Shown here piece after piece: positions 38,281 through 46,875 of a stretch of 64,000 nucleotides of DNA. The stretch lies in NCBI RefSeq assembly GCF_013426895.1, contig NZ_AP023174.1, positions 2,542,001 through 2,606,000 on the forward strand, read 5' to 3'. Within the stretch, counting starts at the first letter, position 1. Every line of letters begins with the position of its first letter. The position numbers and the translations under genes are program-made. This DNA comes from Paraburkholderia largidicola. Lineage in GTDB: Bacteria; Pseudomonadota; Gammaproteobacteria; Burkholderiales; Burkholderiaceae. The notes under the pieces were generated by a model that saw only the letters and a program-made list of their open reading frames with translations, had not been told where the DNA came from and made no database searches.

Positions 38281-38477
38281 CCTACTTTTCTTTGCGGCGG
38301 CAAAGAAAAGTAGGTGCCGCCCCGCACAGGGGCAACGCTGGCGAACCAATAACATCACGCGGATGCCAGCGACAACACAAGCAAACCACACCCAGCGTCG
38401 CAGACAGAAAAAAACCCAAAAAACCCCGGGGCTACGCCATCACCAAATCGCCCGCCCCGTGAAACGGTCACAACACC

Positions 38478-39059
38478 TTACGTACGCTGCGCGTCATCCA
38501 ACGCAAGATTCAACTCGAGCACATTCACCCGCGCCTCGCCAAACAGCCCGAACTGCCGCCCGTGCGTATACCGATCAACCAGCGCAGCCACATCATTGGG
38601 ATTCATCTTCCGCACAGCGGCAACCCGCTCAACCTGAAAAGCCGCCGCCGCAGGCGAAATCTCCGGATCAAGCCCACTACCCGAAGAAGTCACGAGATCA
38701 ACGGGAACAGCCGTATCAGCAGGCATATGTCCAGCAGCCTTCAACGCGTCGAGACGTCCCTTAACCTCATCGGCGAGAGCCGGATTAATCGGCCCGAGAT
38801 TCGAGCCGCTCGAACCCTGCGCGTTGTACGGCATCGGCGCCGTCGCCGACAGACGCCCCCAGAAGTACTGCGGCGCATCGAACTGCTGCCCGATCAGCCG
38901 CGAGCCAACCACCTTGCCGTCCTTCTCGATCATGCTGCCATTGGCCTGATCGTGAAAGACAGCCTGGCCAAACGCCGTCATCACGGCAGGATACGCAAGC
39001 CCGGTCACAGCCGTCAGCACGGCAAAGATCACCACCATCGGGCGAAAAAGCGATTTCAT
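38478..39059 (-). CDS. kdpC: Potassium-transporting ATPase KdpC subunit
   Basis: KdpC is a single-span subunit that stabilises the KdpFABC complex and raises its affinity for ATP. The 193-residue protein has one N-terminal membrane segment ([19 protein letters not shown]), then the conserved [20 protein letters not shown] and [16 protein letters not shown], and near the end [20 protein letters not shown]. Length and motifs are standard. Downstream lies element D with the IS rather than kdpD directly. Its 3' half is A/C-rich on the + strand (G/T-rich on the coding strand). Confidence 0.95.
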   Translation of the reverse strand: MKSLFRPMVVIFAVLTAVTGLAYPAVMTAFGQAVFHDQANGSMIEKDGKVVGSRLIGQQFDAPQYFWGRLSATAPMPYNAQGSSGSNLGPINPALADEVKGRLDALKAAGHMPADTAVPVDLVTSSGSGLDPEISPAAAAFQVERVAAVRKMNPNDVAALVDRYTHGRQFGLFGEARVNVLELNLALDDAQRT

Positions 39060-39105
39060 GATTCAGATTCCTTTTATCTGTCGATAGACGTGCGTCGCAC
39101 AGCCA

Positions 39106-41190
39106 TCAAACCCAACCACACGCGGCCAGCACCATGTCGATCAGCTTGATGAACGGGAACGGCAGCAGAATCCCGCCCAACCCATACACCAGCAAATTAC
39201 GACGCAACAGCGATGCGGCGCCGAGCGGACGATATGTCACGCCCTTCAGCGCGAGCGGGATCAACGCCACGATGATCAGCGCATTGAAGATCACCGCCGA
39301 CAAAATCGCCGACGACGGCGAACTCAGATGCATCACGTCGAGCACGCGCAGCTGCGGATACGTGGTCGCGAACGCTGCAGGAATGATCGCGAAGTACTTG
39401 GCGACGTCATTGGCAATCGAAAACGTCGTCAACGAACCGCGCGTCATCAGCATCTGCTTGCCGATCTCGACGATCTCGATCAGCTTGGTCGGATTCGAAT
39501 CGAGATCGACCATGTTGCCCGCTTCCTTCGCGGCCTGCGTGCCCGTGTTCATCGCCACTGCGACGTCGGCCTGCGCAAGCGCCGGCGCATCGTTGGTACC
39601 GTCGCCCGTCATCGCGACCAGCCGCCCTTCCGCCTGGTGCGCGCGGATCGTCGCGAGCTTCGTTTCCGGCGTGGCCTCGGCAAGGAAGTCGTCGACGCCC
39701 GCTTCGGCTGCAATCGCCGCCGCCGTCAGGCGGTTGTCGCCCGTCACCATCACGGTCTTGATGCCCATCTTGCGCAGCTCGGCAAAGCGCTCCTTGATGC
39801 CGCCCTTCACTACGTCCTTCAGCTCGATCACGCCGAGCACGCGCGCAATGCCCGTGCCCTTCTCCGCCACCACCAGCGGCGTGCTGCCTCGCCGCGCGAC
39901 TTCCGAGACGGCAGCCGTCACTTCGGACGGGAAGTGGCCGCCATGCGCTTCGACGTAGTGCTTCACCGCGTCGGCGGCACCCTTGCGGATTTCGCGGTCT
40001 TGCAGATCGACACCGCTCATGCGCGTCTGCGCACTGAACGGGATGAAGACGGGATGCAGCGTCGCCATGTCGCGCTGACGGATGTTGAAGCGCTGCTTCG
40101 CCAGCACGACGATGCTGCGGCCTTCAGGCGTTTCATCCGACAGCGACGACAGTTGCGCCGCATCCGCAAGCGTTTCTTCCGCGATGCCCGCGACGGGGAC
40201 GAACGCCGATGCCTGGCGGTTGCCGAGCGTGATCGTGCCCGTCTTGTCGAGCAGCAGCACGTCGACGTCGCCCGCGGCTTCGACGGCGCGGCCCGAGGTC
40301 GCGATCACGTTCGCCTGCATCATGCGGCTCATGCCCGCCACGCCGATCGCCGACAACAGGCCGCCGATCGTCGTCGGAATCAGACACACGAGCAGCGCGA
40401 CGAGCGCGGTGATCGTCACGACGTGCCCCGCCTTCGCGGCTTCGACAGAGAACATCGAGAACGGCAGCAGCGTCGCAGTGGCGAGCAGCAGCACGATGGT
40501 CAGCGCGACGAGCAGAATGGTCAGCGCGATTTCGTTCGGCGTCTTCTGACGCTTCGCGCCTTCGACCATCGCGATCATGCGGTCGAGGAATGCCTCGCCC
40601 GGATTGGCCGTCACCTTCACGACGATCCAGTCCGACAGCACGCGCGTGCCGCCCGTCACCGACGAGAAGTCGCCGCCCGACTCGCGGATAACAGGCGCGG
40701 ATTCACCCGTGATGGCCGACTCATCGACGGACGCCACGCCTTCGATCACTTCACCGTCGGCGGGAATCACGTCGCCCGTTTCGACCAGCACGACGTCGCC
40801 GCGGCGCAGATCGGAAGCCGTCATGATGCGGATGGGCGACTTCGGATGCGGCTCGTTGAGCTTCTTCGCCATCACGTCTTTCTTCGCGCTGCGCAGCGAG
40901 GCCGCCTGCGCTTTCGAGCGCCCTTCGGCGAGCGCTTCGGCGAAGTTCGCGAACAGCACCGTGAACCACAGCCACAGCGCGACCGCGAGAATGAAGCCCG
41001 CGGGCGCCTCGGCCTGGCCCAGCAGCGCGGCGATCCAGAGGATCGTCGTCAGGATGCTGCCGACGTACACGCAGAACATCACCGGATTGCGGAACTGCGT
41101 GTGCGGCTTGAGTTTCTTGAACGAGTCCACGATCGCCGGGCGCACGAGCGCCGGATCGAACATGGACCGGGTAGCGGAATGGTCAGTCAT
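39106..41190 (-). CDS. kdpB: Potassium-transporting ATPase ATP-binding subunit KdpB
   Basis: KdpB is the P-type ATPase engine of the Kdp pump. The 694-residue protein contains the actuator motif [17 protein letters not shown], the phosphorylation motif DKTGT with the aspartate near residue 315, and the hinge motif [20 protein letters not shown]. It ends with membrane segments. The serine in TGES is the known inhibitory phosphorylation site in the E. coli protein. It is preceded by kdpA (43-base gap) and followed by kdpC. Confidence 0.97.
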   Translation of the reverse strand: MTDHSATRSMFDPALVRPAIVDSFKKLKPHTQFRNPVMFCVYVGSILTTILWIAALLGQAEAPAGFILAVALWLWFTVLFANFAEALAEGRSKAQAASLRSAKKDVMAKKLNEPHPKSPIRIMTASDLRRGDVVLVETGDVIPADGEVIEGVASVDESAITGESAPVIRESGGDFSSVTGGTRVLSDWIVVKVTANPGEAFLDRMIAMVEGAKRQKTPNEIALTILLVALTIVLLLATATLLPFSMFSVEAAKAGHVVTITALVALLVCLIPTTIGGLLSAIGVAGMSRMMQANVIATSGRAVEAAGDVDVLLLDKTGTITLGNRQASAFVPVAGIAEETLADAAQLSSLSDETPEGRSIVVLAKQRFNIRQRDMATLHPVFIPFSAQTRMSGVDLQDREIRKGAADAVKHYVEAHGGHFPSEVTAAVSEVARRGSTPLVVAEKGTGIARVLGVIELKDVVKGGIKERFAELRKMGIKTVMVTGDNRLTAAAIAAEAGVDDFLAEATPETKLATIRAHQAEGRLVAMTGDGTNDAPALAQADVAVAMNTGTQAAKEAGNMVDLDSNPTKLIEIVEIGKQMLMTRGSLTTFSIANDVAKYFAIIPAAFATTYPQLRVLDVMHLSSPSSAILSAVIFNALIIVALIPLALKGVTYRPLGAASLLRRNLLVYGLGGILLPFPFIKLIDMVLAACGWV

Positions 41191-41232
41191 TTCTTCCTCT
41201 AATTGCTTCGCCGTTTTTCTTCGCGTGGCGTA

Positions 41233-43038
41233 TCAATGGCCCGCGATCATCATCAGATGTTCGACGCCGGGGCCGAGCGCGAGCGCGGGCACATACGTGA
41301 GCGCACCGACCAGCAGCACCGTGCCGAGCAGCAGCACGACGAACAGCGGTCCATGTGTCGGCAGCGTGCCACCCGTCACCGCGATGCGCTTCTTCGCGGC
41401 AAGCGAGCCGGCGATCGCGAGCACCGGGACGATGGTGCCGAAGCGGCCGAACCACATCGCCACCGCCGTCAGCCAGTTGTAGAACGGCGTGCTCACCGTG
41501 AGGCCCGCGAACGCGCTGCCGTTGTTGTTCGCCGCCGAGCTGAACGCGTACAGGATTTCGGAGAAGCCATGCGCGCCCGGATTCAGGATGCCCGCCTTGC
41601 CCGCATCGGTGAGCACGGCAATCGACGTCGCGACGAGCACGAGCAGCGGCGTGAGCAGCACGACGATCGACACCATCTTCATCTCGTACGCTTCGATCTT
41701 CTTGCCGACGTATTCAGGCGTGCGGCCGATCATCAGCCCCGCGACGAACACCGCGAGCAACGCGAACACCAGCATCCCGTACAGACCCGAACCCACGCCG
41801 CCGAAGATCACTTCGCCGAGTTGCATCAGGAGCATCGGCACGAGGCCGCCGAGCGGCGTCAGCGAGTCGTGGGTGTTGGCCACGGCGCCGCATGAAGCCG
41901 CCGTCGTCGCGACCGTGAAGATGCCCGACTGCGCAATGCCGAAGCGCGTTTCCTTGCCTTCCATGTTGCCGCCCGGCTGCAGCGCGGTCGCCGACTGATC
42001 GACATGCAGCGACGTGAAGAGCGGATTGCCGCTTTGCTCCGCGCCGATCTCGCCCGCGACGCACACGGCGAAGGCGATCGTCATCACCGCGAGGACGGCC
42101 ACGCCTTGCCGGCGGTCGCCGATCATGCGGCCGAACACGAGACACAGCGCGGCAGGGATGATCAGGATCGAGAAGATCTGCACGAAGTTCGAGAACGGCG
42201 TCGGGTTCTCGTACGGATGCGCGGAGTTGCCGTTGAAGAAGCCGCCGCCGTTCGTGCCGAGCATCTTGATCGCTTCCTGCGTGGCAACGGGGCCCATCGC
42301 GATGGTCTGCGTCTTGACGGGCGTATCGACCATCACGGGGTTGCCCTTCGCGTCCTTCACCGGGTTGCCCTGGGCATCCGTCTTCGGCGCGGAGTACGTG
42401 GTGGTCTGCAGCGTCGGCACGTCTTCGTATGCCTTGAAGTTCTGGATCACACCCTGGCTCATGAAAACAGCCGCGATGAGCATCGACATCGGTAGCAGCA
42501 CGTAGAGCGTCACGCGCGTGACGTCTACCCAGAAGTTGCCGATGGTCTTCGCCGTGTGGCGCGCGAAGCCACGCACCAGCGCAATCACGACGACGATGCC
42601 CGTCGCGGACGACAGGAAGTTCTGCACTGTCATGCCCAGCATCTGCGTCAGATAGCTGACGGCCTGTTCGCCGGAGTAATCCTGCCAGTTCGTGTTGGTG
42701 ACGAAGCTGATGGCCGTGTTGAATGCGCCGTCGACGGTCATCGCGCTGAACTGCTGCGGATTGCCGGGCAACAGGCCCTGCACGCGCAGCAGCACGTAAA
42801 GGAACGCGACGCCGAGCAGGTTGAACGCGAGCGTGGCGATCGCGTAGTGCTTCCAGCCCATTTCCTGCTCAGGATCGACGCCCGCGAGACGGTACAGCAG
42901 ACGCTCGACGGGTCCGCCCAGTTTGACGACGCGCGAGCTGCCGTCCATCACGCGCGACAGATAGCGCGAGACGGGTACGGCGGCAGCGAGCAGCACGACG
43001 ATGAACAGCGCCGGCTGCAAGACATTGTTGAGGTTCAT
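41233..43038 (-). CDS. kdpA: Potassium-transporting ATPase potassium-binding subunit KdpA
   Basis: KdpA is the channel-like subunit with the potassium selectivity filter, related to the SKT superfamily. The 601-residue protein has about ten membrane segments and the filter-type glycine-rich turns: TNTNWQDYSGEQAVSYLTQM, LGTNGGGFFNGNSAHPYENP, and the GAVANTHDSLTPLGGLVPML region. Its ATG overlaps the kdpF stop by four bases. Length matches the family. Confidence 0.97.
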   Translation of the reverse strand: MNLNNVLQPALFIVVLLAAAVPVSRYLSRVMDGSSRVVKLGGPVERLLYRLAGVDPEQEMGWKHYAIATLAFNLLGVAFLYVLLRVQGLLPGNPQQFSAMTVDGAFNTAISFVTNTNWQDYSGEQAVSYLTQMLGMTVQNFLSSATGIVVVIALVRGFARHTAKTIGNFWVDVTRVTLYVLLPMSMLIAAVFMSQGVIQNFKAYEDVPTLQTTTYSAPKTDAQGNPVKDAKGNPVMVDTPVKTQTIAMGPVATQEAIKMLGTNGGGFFNGNSAHPYENPTPFSNFVQIFSILIIPAALCLVFGRMIGDRRQGVAVLAVMTIAFAVCVAGEIGAEQSGNPLFTSLHVDQSATALQPGGNMEGKETRFGIAQSGIFTVATTAASCGAVANTHDSLTPLGGLVPMLLMQLGEVIFGGVGSGLYGMLVFALLAVFVAGLMIGRTPEYVGKKIEAYEMKMVSIVVLLTPLLVLVATSIAVLTDAGKAGILNPGAHGFSEILYAFSSAANNNGSAFAGLTVSTPFYNWLTAVAMWFGRFGTIVPVLAIAGSLAAKKRIAVTGGTLPTHGPLFVVLLLGTVLLVGALTYVPALALGPGVEHLMMIAGH

Positions 43039-43127
43039 TCAATGTCCTCCGCGCGCAGCAGCGCATACACGAGATAAACGAACAGCAGCGCGGTTGCCGC
43101 GCCTGATAGCCAGAGGATCCAGTTCAC
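43035..43127 (-). CDS. kdpF: KdpF, small stabilising subunit of the Kdp ATPase
   Basis: The frame starts with GTG at 43127 and encodes 30 residues (NWILWLSGAATALLFVYLVY then ALLRAEDIE). A single membrane helix plus a short acidic tail is exactly the KdpF pattern; in E. coli this peptide stabilises KdpA in the complex. Its stop overlaps the kdpA ATG (ATGA) and its start overlaps the stop of an upstream 37-codon gene (GTGA), so all are translationally coupled. Confidence 0.92.
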   Translation of the reverse strand: MNWILWLSGAATALLFVYLVYALLRAEDIE

Positions 43128-43237
43128 GAGCGCGCTCCCTGACCACGGCCGTAGCGCGTCAACTTCTCGCATCCGGCGATCAACCCAAAGGTCAGCGCAG
43201 CAAAAAGCGCGATGCCCCCGACGTACAGCACATCCAT
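43124..43237 (-). CDS. Small membrane peptide (37 aa) at the head of the kdp operon
   Basis: The ATG at 43237 opens a 37-codon frame beginning MDVLYVGGIALFAALTFGLI and ending in a basic tail (AGCEKLTRYGRGQGARS). It would form one membrane helix with a positive cytoplasmic end. It overlaps kdpF by four bases and lies directly after the candidate operon leader, so it is the first gene of the kdp operon. Its role is unknown; it may be another accessory subunit of the pump. Confidence 0.75.
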   Translation of the reverse strand: MDVLYVGGIALFAALTFGLIAGCEKLTRYGRGQGARS

Positions 43238-43321
43238 TTGATGTTCTCCATTTGTTTGGCGATGGATGGTCGCAACGTTATGCCGATCGACGTAAAGGAC
43301 AGGTCAAAGGTGGGTGGGTGA

Positions 43322-43339
43322 GTGTAAAAAAGGTGTAAA
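43322..43339 (-). promoter_or_regulatory. Candidate KdpE-binding direct repeat
   Basis: On the minus strand TTTACAC occurs twice, 11 bases apart. OmpR-type regulators bind direct repeats with about one helical turn of spacing, and the E. coli kdp operator is T-rich with TTTACA-like halves. Just downstream is TTGACC followed by GCATAA at 18 bases, a plausible promoter for the kdp operon. Confidence 0.5.
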
Positions 43340-43486
43340 CGCGGGGACGCCTGGGATAGCGGTGCGGGTGTCGACTCTTTACGAATTGCCACACGCGACA
43401 AAAATGCCCGCGATATGTTGTCACTGCTGAAACTGATGTTTCAGCCGATTGAGGCACCCAGACCGGACCCACACAAAGGAAGAAAT

Positions 43487-43963
43487 ATGTTTGAAGATAT
43501 CTTCGTTGTGGTGAAGGGCATCAACGGTGAGTCGCAAGACGCAACGTATCCAGACGCCATTGAAGCGGTGTCATGGCAATGGAAAATCACTCAACAGGCG
43601 ACCATGCACTCGGGCTCCGGTGGCGGGGCTGCGAAGGCGTCCGTGCACGACCTCATGTTCACCCATCGCATAGATCGCGCATCGCCGAATCTTGCTTCGT
43701 ATTGCTTTCAGGGCAAGCATATTCCAGAGGTCGTACTGATCCAGCGCAAGGCGGGCGGCGTGCCTCACGACTATCTGAGGATAAGCATGTACGACGTGAT
43801 CGTTAACCAGGTCGAACCATTTTCGACGGGCATGCTGGCGATGGAACACGTCGCGCTGTCCTTTGCGCGGATGAAACAGGAATACAAGCCGCAGAATGCG
43901 CTGGGCGGAAGTCAGGGAGTGGTGACGGGGCTTATTGATGTGAAGGCAAATCGAGCTTCGTAG
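43487..43963 (+). CDS. hcp: Hcp family type VI secretion protein
   Basis: Hcp monomers form hexameric rings that stack into the type VI secretion tube and carry small effectors. The 158-residue protein from the ATG at 43487 (AAAGGA ribosome-binding site) has the family fold pattern: MFEDIFVVVKGINGESQD at the start, EAVSWQWKITQQ and later VPHDYLRISMYDVIVNQVEP and MEHVALSFARMKQEYKPQ. No type VI core genes are in the window, so this is an orphan hcp, followed directly by an unknown protein and two DUF1493 genes. Confidence 0.93.
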   Translation: MFEDIFVVVKGINGESQDATYPDAIEAVSWQWKITQQATMHSGSGGGAAKASVHDLMFTHRIDRASPNLASYCFQGKHIPEVVLIQRKAGGVPHDYLRISMYDVIVNQVEPFSTGMLAMEHVALSFARMKQEYKPQNALGGSQGVVTGLIDVKANRAS

Positions 43964-43978
43964 AGCGTGAGGATAGAC

Positions 43979-44473
43979 ATGAACGACTACGAATATCTCA
44001 TCGCCGAACACGCGACTCAACATGGCGTGTACAGATATGGCCAGTTGGACAATCTCTCCTCGCACGGGCTGCTCTTCTGCATATTTGTTGAGGAAACGTG
44101 CGAAACGCTCGATGTGAAAGACATCGCGGCGGTTATTGCCGTGCTGATTGGCCAGCCGTGGCTCTCGACGCGCGGCAAGTTCGGCGGCGCAACGAAGGGA
44201 ACATCGATTGCATCGAGGATTTCCCGCACGCTTCTCGACTACGATTTCAAGCGAGCCATTTTGCCGACACTAACGAACCAGTCGTTGACGAGTTTGCGCT
44301 TCAGAATGGGTAACAACCTTGGCGTTTTTGTCGGCCGATGGGTCCCGTTCACCGGCTGGTCTATCACGGCCTTCGATGTCGCCAGAATCACAATAACGAG
44401 CATCGCCCACTACAACCGGCTCGCGGAACCGGAGGATCAAATCAATGACGCGACAACAGGAAGTTTCGGCTGA
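43979..44473 (+). CDS. Unknown protein encoded next to hcp; candidate type VI effector
   Basis: I do not recognise the family. The 164-residue protein (MNDYEYLIAEHATQHG at the start) has a predicted helical N-terminal half and a hydrophobic glycine-rich region, SLRFRMGNNLGVFVGRWVPF then TGWSITAFDVARI, near residues 108-145. This could insert into or bind membranes. It starts 16 bases after hcp and is overlapped by the first DUF1493 gene by 29 bases. Small cargo genes directly after an orphan hcp are often secreted effectors, and the overlap with the next gene suggests a toxin-immunity arrangement. GC content is visibly lower than in neighbouring core genes. The effector role is inferred only from context. 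Confidence 0.6.
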   Translation: MNDYEYLIAEHATQHGVYRYGQLDNLSSHGLLFCIFVEETCETLDVKDIAAVIAVLIGQPWLSTRGKFGGATKGTSIASRISRTLLDYDFKRAILPTLTNQSLTSLRFRMGNNLGVFVGRWVPFTGWSITAFDVARITITSIAHYNRLAEPEDQINDATTGSFG

Positions 44474-44804
44474 ACTCGAGGCGTTCATACGAAAGCAAGT
44501 TCGGCTGCCCGCAGAAAAATCGATCAATCCGGCGGATCAACTCGAAGATGACTATGGTGTAAGTGGTGACGATGCTGACGACTTCATGCACGAGTTCGGC
44601 AAACGATTCCACGTCCAACCCGGTGATTTTGTTCTTCAGCGATACTTCGACATGGAAGGGATTAGCGGCCCTCTCTGCTTTATCACCCGTTGGCTGCATA
44701 AAACAATGGGCATAAAGAAATATCGCAAGGAACCGCTAACGATCGCGATGCTTCAACGCTCAATCGATCTGGGTGTATGGGATAGCCAACGTCTCGATGA
44801 GTGA
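44445..44804 (+). CDS. DUF1493 family protein, first paralogue (candidate immunity protein)
   Basis: The 119-residue protein resembles DUF1493, a small-protein family with an acyl-carrier-like N-terminal pattern (NPADQLEDDYGVSGDDADDF) and a C-terminal part ending MLQRSIDLGVWDSQRLDE. The phosphopantetheine-type Ser of true carrier proteins is not evident. It begins inside the 3' end of the candidate effector, so expression is coupled. A second copy follows 127 bases later. A role as immunity protein is plausible for a gene in this position but unproven. Confidence 0.7.
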   Translation: MTRQQEVSAELEAFIRKQVRLPAEKSINPADQLEDDYGVSGDDADDFMHEFGKRFHVQPGDFVLQRYFDMEGISGPLCFITRWLHKTMGIKKYRKEPLTIAMLQRSIDLGVWDSQRLDE

Positions 44805-44931
44805 GGCTAAAGGCCCGCCGTTGCGCGAGCTCTTTCGTTTTGCGCGTCAACGCTCGGCAGAACACCACTCGCTTGGGCGTCGGCTCCAAGCGTGGGTTGT
44901 ACGCCATACCTTCGACAGGTTCAAAATTTCC

Positions 44932-45288
44932 ATGTCAATGACGCCACAGTCGGCAGTTTCGGTTGAGCTTGAAGAATTTCTTCGAGAACAAGTCGGATTG
45001 CATGCCACCGACAAGGTGAATCCAGCAGACCGTCTCGAAGATGACTTGCATATAACGGGCGACGACGCAGCGGACTTGATCGAAGCGTTCGTCACGCGGT
45101 TCAACATCAAAAACGGGGATTTTATATTTCAGAGGTATTTTGACGAGGAAGGATACGACCTGTTCTTCTTGCTCAAACGTCGCTTCCGGAAGAAGACACT
45201 CAAGATCGAGAAAGAACCACTAACCGTATCGATGCTCCAGCGAGCAATCGATCTAGGTCTTTGGGACAGCCAACTCGTCAGAGAGTAA
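44932..45288 (+). CDS. DUF1493 family protein, second paralogue (candidate immunity protein)
   Basis: The 118-residue protein from the ATG at 44932 is a clear paralogue of the preceding gene. Shared stretches include NPADRLEDDLHITGDDAADL, GDFIFQRYFDEEG and EKEPLTVSMLQRAIDLGLWD. An ATG two codons later is also possible. The DNA between the two copies (44805-44931) stays open in this frame but shows no related sequence and no likely gene. The stop codon lies within the stem of a strong terminator, closing the module. Confidence 0.7.
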   Translation: MSMTPQSAVSVELEEFLREQVGLHATDKVNPADRLEDDLHITGDDAADLIEAFVTRFNIKNGDFIFQRYFDEEGYDLFFLLKRRFRKKTLKIEKEPLTVSMLQRAIDLGLWDSQLVRE

Positions 45289-45319
45289 GAGGCCTGCGTC
45301 TGGCGGGCCTCTTACTTTT
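45285..45319 (+). terminator. Rho-independent terminator of the hcp module
   Basis: A perfect 10-bp stem, GTAAGAGGCC with GGCCTCTTAC, and an 11-nt loop followed by TTTTC. The TAA stop of the second DUF1493 gene is within the 5' arm. Confidence 0.92.
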
Positions 45320-45371
45320 CCGTTACATCGAACGCGCGCCGACGAGCGACGCGCCCCGTCAATTGCGACGG

Positions 45372-46346
45372 TTACGGCACCAGAACCGTCGACCCCGTCG
45401 TCCTGCGCGCTTCCAGATCCGCATGCGCCTTACCCACGTCGGCGAGCGCATAGCGCTGATTGATGCTCGTCTTCACCTTGCCCGATGTGATCACGTCGAA
45501 CAGTTCGGCGGCCATCGCATCGTAGTCGCTGCGCTTGCCCATATAGGTGAAGAGCGTCGGCCGCGTGAAGAACAGCGAGCCGCGCCCGGCGAACTCCGAG
45601 GAATCAATCGGCGGCAACGGGCCCGACGCATTGCCGAAGCTCACGAACATGCCGAGCGGTGCGAGGCAGTCGAGCGAGGCTGTAAACGTGTCCTTGCCGA
45701 TCGAGTCGTACACGACGGGCACGCCGGCGCCGTTCGTGATCTCGCGCACGCGCTTCGTGAAGTTTTCGCGCGTATAGACGATGGGATGGTCGCAGCCGTG
45801 CGCCTTCGCGATCTCCGCTTTCTCGTCGGAACCGACCGTTCCGATCACCGTCGCGCCCAGCGCCTTCGCCCACTGGCACACGAGCAGACCGACACCGCCC
45901 GCGGCCGCCTGGATCAGGATCGTGTCGCCCTGCTTCACGGGATACGTGCGGCGCAGCAGATATTGCGCGGTCAGCCCTTGCAGCATCACGGAAGCGGCTT
46001 GTTCGTAGTCGATTGCATCAGGCAGTTTCACCACCTGCGCCGCGGGCAGCACGCGCTCTTGCGCGTATGCGCCCGGCGGCCGCGCGACGTACGCAACACG
46101 GTCACCCGCCTTCAGGTCCGTCACGCCGGGGCCGACGGCGATCACCTCGCCCGCCGCCTCCATCCCGAGACCGCCCGGCAACGGCAGCGGATACAGCCCC
46201 GTGCGGAAATACACGTCGATGTAGTTCAGGCCGACGGCGTGCTGCTTGATAAGGATCTCGCCGTTACCCGGCTCGCCCACTTCGACGTCGACCCACTTCA
46301 TCACTTCCGGGCCACCTGTCTTGTCGAATCGAATTGCCTTGGTCAT
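45372..46346 (-). CDS. qor: NADPH:quinone oxidoreductase (zeta-crystallin type)
   Basis: The 324-residue protein belongs to the MDR quinone reductases and reduces quinones with NADPH. It has the GroES-like N-terminal fold (GEILIKQHAVGLNYIDVYFR), the coenzyme motif AAAGGVGLLVCQWAKALGAT near residue 150, and the family tail TTGSTVLVP. It lacks zinc-binding cysteines. It lies immediately after the hcp module in opposite orientation and is followed by mgsA in the same direction, a likely metabolic unit. Confidence 0.9.
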   Translation of the reverse strand: MTKAIRFDKTGGPEVMKWVDVEVGEPGNGEILIKQHAVGLNYIDVYFRTGLYPLPLPGGLGMEAAGEVIAVGPGVTDLKAGDRVAYVARPPGAYAQERVLPAAQVVKLPDAIDYEQAASVMLQGLTAQYLLRRTYPVKQGDTILIQAAAGGVGLLVCQWAKALGATVIGTVGSDEKAEIAKAHGCDHPIVYTRENFTKRVREITNGAGVPVVYDSIGKDTFTASLDCLAPLGMFVSFGNASGPLPPIDSSEFAGRGSLFFTRPTLFTYMGKRSDYDAMAAELFDVITSGKVKTSINQRYALADVGKAHADLEARRTTGSTVLVP

Positions 46347-46425
46347 GTCATCTCCAGATTCGTTCGTGCTTGCTTCGCGCGAGGTTCGCGCTGATGGATT
46401 GCGTGAATGGCAACGGACGACGCCG

Positions 46426-46815
46426 TCAGACCTGATGCGTAAGACGCAGCGTCAGCACGTCGAGGATCATCCGTGCCGTCGAAATGTTCGTCGCGCACGG
46501 CACGTTGTGGACATCGCAGGCGCGCACTAGCGCGTTGATGTCGGGTTCGTGCGGCTGCGGCGTCATCGGATCGCGCAGGAAAATCACCATATCGACGTTG
46601 CCCTCGGCCAGTTGCGCGCCGATCTGCAGGTCGCCGCCGTGCGGGCCGGACAGCATCCGCTCGACTTTCAGACCATGCGCATCACTGATGCGCGAACCCG
46701 TCGTGCCCGTCGCGATCAGGTCGCAGCGCGACAGCGTGTCGACGTATTCACCCGCCAGCCTGACGATGTCATCCTTCTTATGGTCGTGCGCGATCAGCGC
46801 GACGCGTGTTGTCAT
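46426..46815 (-). CDS. mgsA: Methylglyoxal synthase
   Basis: MgsA converts dihydroxyacetone phosphate to methylglyoxal, bypassing glycolysis when phosphate is scarce. The 129-residue protein has the catalytic aspartates and phosphate-binding loop in [16 protein letters not shown] and [19 protein letters not shown], and the [20 protein letters not shown] stretch that is diagnostic for the family. The gene runs in the same direction as the qor gene after it. Length is typical. Confidence 0.95.
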   Translation of the reverse strand: MTTRVALIAHDHKKDDIVRLAGEYVDTLSRCDLIATGTTGSRISDAHGLKVERMLSGPHGGDLQIGAQLAEGNVDMVIFLRDPMTPQPHEPDINALVRACDVHNVPCATNISTARMILDVLTLRLTHQV

Positions 46816-46875
46816 GTCGTTGCTCCTCTTGTGTTGTCGTTATCGTGTTCGCGGTGTGCTGCGAAGGGCCATGCA

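Larger units (their letters stand above)
36471..38405. repeat. Long palindromic inverted-dimer element, copy D (interrupted by IS30)
   Basis: It starts GTCTGCGACGCTGGGT at 36471 and ends CCCAGCGTCGCAGAC at 38405. Removing the IS (37182-38280) and one copy of its 3-bp duplication leaves about 833 bp. Its left end contains a ~106-bp tandem duplication (36473-36578 and 36579-36670), which accounts for the extra length. The left arm hairpin is intact near 36669-36702; the right one was split by the IS. The centre (about 36900-36985) is of the B/D subtype. It separates kdpC from kdpD, which are adjacent in most genomes. Confidence 0.93.

Noticed and set aside
44773..44931. N-terminal extension of the second DUF1493 protein
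   Set aside because: The open frame continues upstream, but the extra residues have no similarity to the paralogue, whose alignment begins at the ATG at 44932.
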